Translations under genes and position numbers: made by a program
Source of the DNA: Eimeria necatrix
Lineage: Eukaryota; Apicomplexa; Conoidasida; Eucoccidiorida; Eimeriidae
NCBI RefSeq assembly: GCF_000499385.1
Contig: NW_013651747.1
Location: 15,001 to 42,500, forward strand
Direction: 5' to 3'
DNA length: 27,500 nucleotides
The notes under the pieces: generated by a model
The model's input: the letters and a program-made list of their open reading frames with translations, nothing else
Told to the model about the DNA's origin: nothing
Database searches by the model: none
Part shown: positions 1 to 9,628 of the stretch, piece by piece
How positions within the stretch are numbered: position 1 is the first letter of the stretch
How the letters are laid out: each line of letters starts with the position of its first letter

Positions 1-27
1 GCTAGCTAGCTAGCTAGCTAGCTAGCC
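1..27. repeat. (GCTA)n tetranucleotide repeat
   Basis: About six and a half copies of GCTA open the window. The unit forms overlapping GCTAGC palindromes. In the gene model below it lies in the intron after exon 11 of the large minus-strand gene, or beyond it. Confidence 0.9.
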
Positions 28-61
28 ACTAGAGTGTTTGTGTCTGTTTACTTTTGAAAAC

Positions 62-132
62 CTGAGAGGCCTGAACAGTGGGCAGCAAAGAAACAAATGC
101 TGCTGCTCTTTCGAAGCAAAAAGGATCAAATG
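62..132 (-). CDS. Exon 11 of the CC2D2A-like gene (last exon in window)
   Basis: Acceptor CTGCTGCAG|CA (AG 134-133), phase 1; the junction reads SSIAFDPFCFERAAAF, followed by VSLLPTVQASQ. The donor is CTCAG|GTTTTC (GT 61-60). The FVSLLP block fits a short segment that follows the C2 region in CC2D2A proteins. The rest of the gene lies beyond the left edge. Confidence 0.5.
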
Positions 133-551
133 CTGCAGCAGCAGCAGCAGGCGGCAGCGCGGGCAGCAGCAGCCTGCACAGCAGCAGCAGCTGCCCGTGG
201 CTGTCCACCGCTGCCGCACCGCAAACGCACAAACCACAAACCCTAAACCCTAAACCCTAAACCCTAAACCCTAAACCCTAAACCCTAAGCCCAGTACCCT
301 AAAGGCTAATGGGAGTTTGCTGATGCGCGTGCAGAGCCAAACCCTAAACCCCAGCCTGCACGTCCAGGGGCCATTGTGAAGAGAAGCTGAGCTAGGGTTT
401 AGGGTTTAGGGTTTAGGGTTTAGGGTTTGGGGTTTAGGGTTTAGGTTACCAATTGAAGAGGGAGGTGTCCATACACCTGAGCGCCTGGCTCGGCGCCTCC
501 AGCGGCGGTCGTGGGCGATGAGGGCCCAGCTTTCGTTTGTGCTGCTGCCGA

Positions 552-607
<56 letters not shown>

Positions 608-740
608 AGCAGCGGCAGCAGCTCCTCAGGCATCAGCGGCCGGGGGGGCCCCCAGCATAAGGCAGCAGCGGGGCCCCTGATTTCGAGTTTGAGGGAAACG
701 AACAAGTCGAAGGGGGGTTCTGCCAAGAGACCAGTGGTCC

Positions 741-799
<59 letters not shown>

Positions 800-928
800 C
801 CTGCTGCCAAGTAAGACACCCGCGCATGCGTCAACAGCCCCCGCGGCTGCTGCAGCCGGAAGCAGCCGTTGAGGAAGCAAAGGCAGCAGCTGCCATCAGC
901 AGCAACATCAAGCAGCCTGCTGAAGAGT

Positions 929-972
<44 letters not shown>

Positions 973-1070
973 AGCAGCAGCAGCAACGATGTCAGCCGCC
1001 CCCTCCGTGGCCGACAGCAGCAGCGACTGCCACGGGAGCTGCAAGCAGCCAAGCAGCACCTGCGGGCCCC

Positions 1071-1117
<47 letters not shown>

Positions 1118-1214
1118 AAGTCGTCATAAACAGATATGTACACGTGGCCCCGCAGCTGCTGCAGCTGCTCTCCAGTCATGCCCTGCAGCTGCAGCAGCGG
1201 AAGAGATATTGCCT

Positions 1215-1245
<31 letters not shown>

Positions 1246-1780
1246 TAGCAGCAGCAGCAACAGCAGCAGCACAAGAGCTACTACGATTCATTTTGAATAA
1301 TGAATAATAAATAAAAATTAATTCGCCAAAAATTATAAATAAAAATATTTATACTGCTGCCGCACATAATTCATTTATATTTATATTTATATTTATATTT
1401 ATATTTATATTTATATTTATATTTATATTTATATTTATATTTATATTTACATTTACATTATATTATTATCTATACTCCTTTATATTTATTTGGATTTATT
1501 TTTATTAATTTGTACTTATTTATATTTATTTATATTTAATTTTATCTGTTTTAATTTGTTTTTGTTTATATTTATTGATATTTATTTATATTTATATTTA
1601 TTTATATCTATATTTATTTATATTTATATTTATTTATATTTATATTATTTATTCATATTATATATATTTATTTATATTATTTACTTTTATTATTTCTATT
1701 TTATTTTTAAATCTGCACTTGTGCTTAAATGCTGCCAACTTCATTTTGCACATAAAAGGGAAATAAAAGAAAATAAAATA

Positions 1781-1819
<39 letters not shown>

Positions 1820-2011
1820 GTTAATTAATTAATTGATTAGTTAATTAAGTAATTCGGTAATTAATTAAATTAATTAGTTAATTAATTAATTAAATTAATT
1901 AATTAAATTAATTAATAATATAATCTAAATAATGCAATAAACATAAACAAACAAACAAAAGACATACAGGAACTAAAGCGCAGCAGCATCACCTGATTCA
2001 AGACAAGGTTT

Positions 2012-2050
<39 letters not shown>

Positions 2051-2183
2051 TCTGCTGCTGCGTCTATGCCTAAATCGGGGAAGCAAACTCTCACAGCCAC
2101 AGAGGGGCAGCTGAGCTGCAGCACATCCGCGTGGGGCCTGCTGCTGCCGCTGCTGCAGCTGCTGCAGCAGCAGCCCTGCGGGC

Positions 2184-2229
<46 letters not shown>

Positions 2230-2366
2230 GGGGCCCCCATAAAGCTTAAAACCCTCCAATCCAGGGGCCCCCAAACCCAGGGGGCCCCCCTGTCGGTATC
2301 TGCTGTGCCATTCTGAAGGGTTTGCTGGCAGCCGCCGCAGCGGGACGTTGTAGAGGCCCCGCACCT

Positions 2367-2423
<57 letters not shown>

Positions 2424-2558
2424 GGCTGAGGAGCATGTGCATAGGCTCGCCAAGTGTTATTCGGCAGCTGCAGCTGCCATTTTATTTAAAAGAAAAATTA
2501 AAAATAAATAAAAGTTGAAAGGGAGAAGAAACGCACAAAGGCTCGGATTTCCATCGTC

Positions 2559-2605
<47 letters not shown>

Positions 2606-2957
2606 CTGCCACAGGTAAGACAGGCGTTTACTTTGCTGCTGCTTCTCCTTCTGCTGCAGCCGCCGGCGCAGCGCCACAGGCAGCAGCAGCAGCAGCAGCA
2701 GCAAAGGCCCCCAGCAGCACTTGTTGCGTCTGCTGCAGCAAAGCCGCAGCAGCGGGAGGAAGCAAATGCGCAGATTTGCTTCTCTTACTACAGCAGCGTA
2801 CGGCAGCACTGGCCGCTGCTGCAGCAGCTGCTGCAGCTGCTGCTCCAGCAGCTGCAGCTGCTGCTGCAGCTGCTCCTCCGTCAGTGCCCCCTGCTGCTGC
2901 TGCTGCAGCGGGGCCAGCAGGTACCGCAGCAAGCCGCTTCTAAGTAACAGCGGACAC

Positions 2958-3008
<51 letters not shown>

Positions 3009-3185
3009 TGAGGCTCAGAGGGCTCTGTGGGGCCCGCCTCAAGGGCTGGCTGCAGCTGCTCCATCGGCTGCGGCAGCAGCAGCAGCGCTGCTGCTGCTGC
3101 TGTTGCTGCGTCTTCATTTGTGAGAAGAAAATGCCGCAGCTTTCGCTCGTAGAAGCCCATCTGCAGCAGACGCATGCAGGTCAAA

Positions 3186-3235
<50 letters not shown>

Positions 3236-3568
3236 TGTTGCTGCTGTTGCTGCTGCTGCTGTTGCTATTGCTGCTGCTGCTGCAGCGTTGCACTAAAAAT
3301 ACTCTGCTGCCACTTTCAAGTGCCTCTGATGCATCTAAGTTTGTCTTTTTTGGTTTTCTTTTGTGGCAGTTTTTGTTTTAAAAATAAATAAATTAAAACC
3401 TTTTAAAGTTTTATTTTTATTTTCAAACTCACCTCAAAACCCCACAGACCCCAGAGGGCCCCCGGGGGCCCCCCAGGGGCCTCGGGGGGCCCCCTTGGGG
3501 GGCCCCTCTTTCGTTTCTGCTGCCTCAGAAGCTGCAGCAGTGCTTCCCAGTCGGTGGCTGCGACCGGC

Positions 3569-3603
<35 letters not shown>

Positions 3604-4589
3604 AGCAGCAGCAGCAGCGTACAGCCGCTGCAGTCTGCAGCAAATTCTAAAAGACTTTCCCAGAAAAGACACAGGATAAAGTTCTACACTTTTGTGGGAC
3701 ATCTGCGCCAGCGCCGCAAGCCACGGAGACCCCTCGGGGGCCCCCCCGGGGGCCCCCCCGGGGGCCCCCCCGGGGGCCCCCAGGGGGGCCCCCAGGGCCT
3801 CCTGAAAGGGTACTAAAGGGGGGCAGTTGAGGCCCTGGAAAAGGGCCTCTTGGGGCTGCGGGAGTCTGCGGTGTACGTACACCTCAGCTGAGGGCTGGCG
3901 GGCTCTTGCTGCTGCCTTTTCTTTTTTTATTGCCAACCATTCAAACCCTAAAAGCAAAACCCCACAACAAACCCTTTTAGTACCCTCCCCGAACGCTCCC
4001 AGGGGCCCCCAGGGGGCCCCCAAAGGACGCCCAAAGGGCCCTCACGGGGCCCCCAGGGGCCCCCAGGGGCCCCCAGGGGCCCCCAGGGGCCCCCAGGGGC
4101 CCCCAGGGGCCCCCAGGGTCCCCCAGGGGCCCCCAGGGGTCCCCAGGGGCCCCCAGGGGACCTACGGGGGTCCCTAGGGGCCCCTAGGGGTTTGGGTGGA
4201 CGCTTTGAGGGGGGCTTTAGGGTTTAGGGTTTAGGGTTTGAGGTGTAGGGCTCAGCGTTTGAGGGTTAGGGTTTAGGGTTTAGGGTTTAGGGTTTAGGGC
4301 TAATGGGTACCTGGGGAGATAAGACTTGTGGGCTCTTCAGTCTGCTGCGGCATCGCAGCAATTGTGATCCGGACTTTTAAACAGCCAGCGACTCGCCACC
4401 AGTTCCTGCAGCAGCAGCAGCAGCAGCAGCAAGTGCAGCAGCAGCAAGTGCAGCAGCAGCAGCAACAGCAGCAGCAAAGGCGCCTTGTGACGCATCTATG
4501 GGCAGCAGCAGCAGCAGCTGCTGCTGCTGTTAGTGCAGCTGCTGCGCTGCTGCAGCCCCACCGGGCCTGCAGCAACGCACACCCACTAA

Positions 4590-4640
<51 letters not shown>

Positions 4641-4817
4641 AGTTGGACTCACTCAAAAGGAGACAGCGTCGAATGGGGCTCAGCAGCTTCTTCTTGGGGG
4701 CCCCCAAAGCTCAGCTGCTGCTGCACAAGTGCTGCTGAGGGGCCCCCCGACTCTAAAGAAAAAACAGAAGATATGGGAAGAAGTTTTTCGTGCTGCTGCT
4801 CAGTTGCGAAGACTGGC

Positions 4818-4868
<51 letters not shown>

Positions 4869-4950
4869 TCAGCAGCAGCAGCAGCGCTGGGAGAGTCGAT
4901 GGGGGTTTGCAAGCCGCTGCCGGCCTCGCCTGCTGCTGCTGCTGCTGATT

Positions 4951-4981
<31 letters not shown>

Positions 4982-5552
4982 TTGCTGTGGGGTGCTGTTT
5001 GCTGCGCGGGCTATTCTGTTAAACACAGAACGCACATGCCTAGCAGCAAGAGAGAAGGGCCTCCTTCTTGCTGCTGCAGCAGCAGCAGCAGCTGCTGCTG
5101 CTGCTGCATTGCCATCTTCTTCTGCGTCGGTGCCAGCATAAACTCCTGCTGCTGCTGCTTCTGCTGCCTCTGCGACGTAGGCAGCAGAAGCAGCGCGTGC
5201 TGCAGCAGCAGCAGCAGCAGCAACGGAGCGGCTGCGCTGCTCTGCTGCAGCCCAAGCAGCAGCCAGCTCTTGCTGCTGCAGCTTCAGTCCAGGCGCTGCT
5301 GCTGCTGCTGCTGCTGCTGCAGCGTGCGTCGCAGGAAGCCCCCCCCACAGGGGCATGTCCAGCAGCAGCAGCTGCTGCTGCTGCTGCTGCTGCTCTCTGT
5401 CTCTTGCTGCTGCTGCTTCAAGAAGCAAGAAAGAAGGCACAGGTTCAAGGAGGGGCCCCGGGGCCCCCCCAGCAGCAGAATCAATTGTGCTGCAGCGGCC
5501 CCACAGCCCCGCGAGGCGGGGGTCTGATCTAAGCAGCTGCAGCGCAGGCTGC

Positions 5553-5600
<48 letters not shown>

Positions 5601-5650
5601 GCTGCAGGAGTCCGCTTGGGCCCGTCTTCCTGCCCCGCTCCCCTCTCCCC

Positions 5651-5694
<44 letters not shown>

Positions 5695-6339
5695 GAGAAG
5701 CAAAGGGAAGATCTATGCACACAGTCATAGGACAAGATATGGGGGGAGGGGGGGGCCCCTGGGGGGCCCCCCGGGGGGCCCCCAGGGGGCCCCCCAGCAG
5801 CAGCTGCTGCGCAAAGGCCTCAAACTGTGGGGGCAGCGGCACTGCCACTTGGGCTTCTATGGGCTTGGGAAGGCCTGCGCAAACCCTAAACCCTAAACCC
5901 TAAACCCTAAACCCTAAACCCTAAACCCTAAACCCTAAAGACGAGACCCCGGATTCCGAAGACTGCGGCTAGTTAGCCCCAATTGAAGTCAAGCTGAAAA
6001 CTTGGGGCCCAAAAGCCCACAAAGTGAACTCAATAGCCTGAATCCTAAACCCTAAACCCTAAACCCTAAACCCTAAACCCTAAACCCTAAACCCTTGCTG
6101 ACCTGGGTGCGTGACTCCAACGTGTAGCGAAATATCGACGAGCGGCTCCTTCAAGGTGGTTTGAAACGAGGCGAGCGCCTCCTCTTGCTGCTGTTGCTGC
6201 TGCAGCAGCTGCTGCTGCTGCAGCGGCTGCTGTTGCTGCTGCAGCAGCTGCTGCTGCTGCAGCGGCTGCTGCTGCTGCTGCTGCAGCGGCTGCTGCTGCA
6301 GCTGCAGCAGCTGCTGCTGCTGCAGCGGCTGCTGCTGCA

Positions 6340-6377
<38 letters not shown>

Positions 6378-7154
6378 AGGGCGTCGAAGGGCAGGGGAGC
6401 AGCAAGAGGGTATGCAGCAGCAGAAGAAAAGTAAGGAAAGCTGAGGCCCACTTGGGTGTGGGGCCCCACAGCTTTGCCATTAATGCGGCAGCAAACAGCA
6501 GCAGCTAAGTTGCGGGCCAGCAGCTGCCGCAGCTGCTCCTGCAGCGGCAGCTGCGGGGGCCCCTGGGGGCCCCCCGGGGGCCCCTGGGGGCCCCCCGGGG
6601 GCCCCTGGGGGCCCCCCGGGGGCCCCTGCTGCTCTTGGCCTTCGGGCTGCAGCACAAACGCTGCAGCGTAGGGTTTAGGGTTTAGGGTTTAGGGTTTAGG
6701 GTTTGGGGTAGAGTTTAGGGTTTAGAGGCCTTGAAGCAGCTAGCTTTTGCTGCTGCGTTTTGCGGCAGTTTAATATACCTTTATTTTCTTTTATTTATTT
6801 TATTTATTTATTTTTATTTTTATTTTTAGGATTTAATATATTTTTATTTTCTTTTATTTATTTTATTTATTTATTTTTATTTTTATTTTTAATTTTTTTA
6901 TTTTTAATGCTTTTTATCAACTACTTGCTGCACTCGCCTCTTCCGAGGCTTAGGGCTTTACGGTGCATCGCCAAACCCTAAACTCTAAACCCTAAACCCT
7001 AAACCCTAAACCCTAAACCCTAAACCCTAAACCCTTGTTAACTTACTGGGGAAGTCAGCAGCAGCAGCTGCAGAGGCTCTCCCGGTTTTCTCACTTTTGT
7101 GCTGCTCAGCTTGTACAGTATAGCTGCAAGGACTGCTGCAGCATCAAACCCTAC

Positions 7155-7217
<63 letters not shown>

Positions 7218-8408
7218 AGTGTCGACTTTGTAGGTAAGGAGCTCTTCGAGCTCTGCTGCTACTTCTTCGATGAGCTGCTGCCTGTCTGCTGCTGCATCTT
7301 TCCTATAAAAGCATATTAATGAAAATAATAATAAATAATTAATAAAAATAAAAATAAAAATAAAAATAAAAATAAAAATAAAAAAGTAATAAATGTTCTA
7401 AAAGTGACAATTATAAGGATAATAAAGATAATTTATTTGGCGAAGGAGAAGGCAAAATAAGGACTAGAGCGAATGCTGCTGCAGCAACCAGGCAGCAGCA
7501 GCAGCAGCAGCAGCAACAGCAAAAGAAACAGCAAAAGCAGCAGCAAGAGCAGCAGCAAGAGCAGCAGCAAGAGCAGCAGCAAGAGCAGCAGCAACAGCAG
7601 CAGCAAGAGCAGCAGCAAGAGCAGCAGCAAGAGCAGCAGCATGCCTCACGACTGGAGAATGTGCTGCAGCTGCAGCGGCGTTGCTGCAAAGCCCTGGCGC
7701 TCCCTGTGCTGCAGCAGCTGCTGCCACTGCTGCTCAACAGCAGCAGTGCAGCAGCAAACTGCTGCTGCTGCTGGTCCCGCTGCAGCCGCAGCAGCCGCCG
7801 CTGCTGCAGATGGCTTCTCCACTTCTGCCACAGCTGCACCCAAAGCTCAGCAGCAGCAGCACAGCAGTAGCAGCAGCAGCAGCAACAACAGCAGTAGCAG
7901 CAGCAGCAGCAACAGCAGCATAGGCAGCAGCAGCATAGGCAGCAGCAGCAGCAGCGGCGGCAAGCGCAGCAGCAACGGCAGCAGCAAACTGCTGCTGCTT
8001 CCTACCTGGGGCTCCTGTGCCTTGAGCGCGGAGAGCCAGGAGCTGAGCTGCTGCAGCTGCTGCTGCAGCAGCGGGAGCCGCTGCAGGTGCTGCAGCAGCA
8101 GCTGCTGCTGCTGCTGCAGCGGCTGCGGCTGCTCGAAGGCGTCGACGACTGCAGCAGCAGCCTGCAGCAGCGGCAGCAGCTCCTGTGGGGCCCCACAGCT
8201 GCTTCGGACTTCTCTGGAAAGCCAGCAGCAGCAGCAAAGTCTTGCTGCTAGCTGCTGCCCGCTGCAGCAGCGCAGCAAATAAGAATAAACTTCAAAAGTA
8301 GAAATTAACTTTTGTGCTGCTGCATCTTCTTCTCTGAACAAGTGGCAGTCGGAGAGAGCCACGTGCAGCAGCTGTACAGACACCCGGAAGCAGCAGCGCA
8401 GCGGCGGC

Positions 8409-8456
<48 letters not shown>

Positions 8457-8843
8457 GGCCACCACAGGTGCCACGGGGCGATGGGCAGGCAGCTCAGCAG
8501 CGGGGCCGTCTGCAGCAGCAGCGCGCTCCTGCGGCCTGCTGCTGCTGCTTCTGCTGCTGCTGCTCCTGCTGCTGCTGCTCCTGCTGCTGCTGCGCCTGCT
8601 GCTGCTGCTTCTGCTGCTGCTGCGCAGGGCAGGCCGCGTCGAAGAGACACGAGAGGCAGCAGCTCAGGGGACAGCAGCAGGCTGTAGTACTGCAGCAGCT
8701 GCTGCAGCACTTCGTTTTGCTGCAGCAGCTCCTGCAGCGCAGCAAGACTGCTGCTGCGGGGGAGGCCCTGCTCAGGGGCCTCCCTGCTGCTGCTGTGGGG
8801 CCCCAGGGGCCCTTCAGCAGCAAACTCGTAGAAGTGGAAAAAG

Positions 8844-8880
<37 letters not shown>

Positions 8881-9220
8881 GTTGCTGCTCTTTTGCAAAG
8901 GGGTCGCTTGGAAGCCCTGCTGCTTGCTTGAGTCTTGCTGCTGCTTCCTGAAGAATGTGGCAGCAGATGTAGCCGTGGGGCAGCTGCTGCAGCAGCTGCT
9001 GCAGCTGCTGCTGCTGCAAGGGCTTTGCAGCTGCAGCAGCAGCAGCGCCGCGGTAGCAGCAGCAACTCAGCGCGCAGCGCAGCAAAGGCAGCAGCTTCCT
9101 ACTCAAGAAAGGCCCTGCTGCTTTTGCTGCTGCAGCAGCAGCAGCAGACAAAGGGGGGCCCCTATAAAGTTCCACTTCTAGATTAGAAAAGGGCAAACGA
9201 ACTGCGGGAGATCCCCAAGC

Positions 9221-9262
<42 letters not shown>

Positions 9263-9385
9263 ATTTTCTGCTGCAGCTGTGTGTTCTGTGCTGCTTTTCT
9301 CTTTTGCTGCAGCAGCAAGCGGCAGCAACTGGTCGAAAGGAAGGACCCTCAGTACGCTGTCTCTGTTCTGCAGGCGTTCCTGTCT

Positions 9386-9429
<44 letters not shown>

Positions 9430-9591
9430 GGGGTTTTCTTCTGAAGCGGCGACGCAGCTGCGCGCCGAGAGCCCCTGTGTGTCTGCTGCTGCTGCTGCGT
9501 CTCTCTTCGACAATGCTACTTTGCTGCTCTGGAGCTGCAGCAGGGGCCTGCGCCTGCTGCTGCTGCTCCTGCTGCTGCTGCTGTGGCTCTA

Positions 9592-9628
<37 letters not shown>

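Noticed and set aside
238..446. A chromosome end because of telomere repeats
   Set aside because: The arrays are short, internal, in both orientations and spread through the window, several inside introns. A telomere would be one long terminal array.
1490..1783. Plus-strand ORF rich in Phe, Ile and Tyr, like a membrane protein
   Set aside because: It is a translation of (TTTATA)n simple repeat inside an intron.
4649..5848. A separate 399-residue minus-strand protein
   Set aside because: It has no ATG at the start of the frame, and its stop lies one base past a GTGAGT donor whose phase fits the next exon. I treat it as exon 5 of the large gene.
7513..7640. CRISPR-like regular repeats
   Set aside because: Units are contiguous 12-mers with no unique spacers, and the genome is eukaryotic: a minisatellite.
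7473..8282. Long plus-strand Ser-rich ORF
   Set aside because: It is antisense to exons 1-2 and consists of AGC codons from the CAG repeat; the minus strand carries the non-repeat protein sequence.
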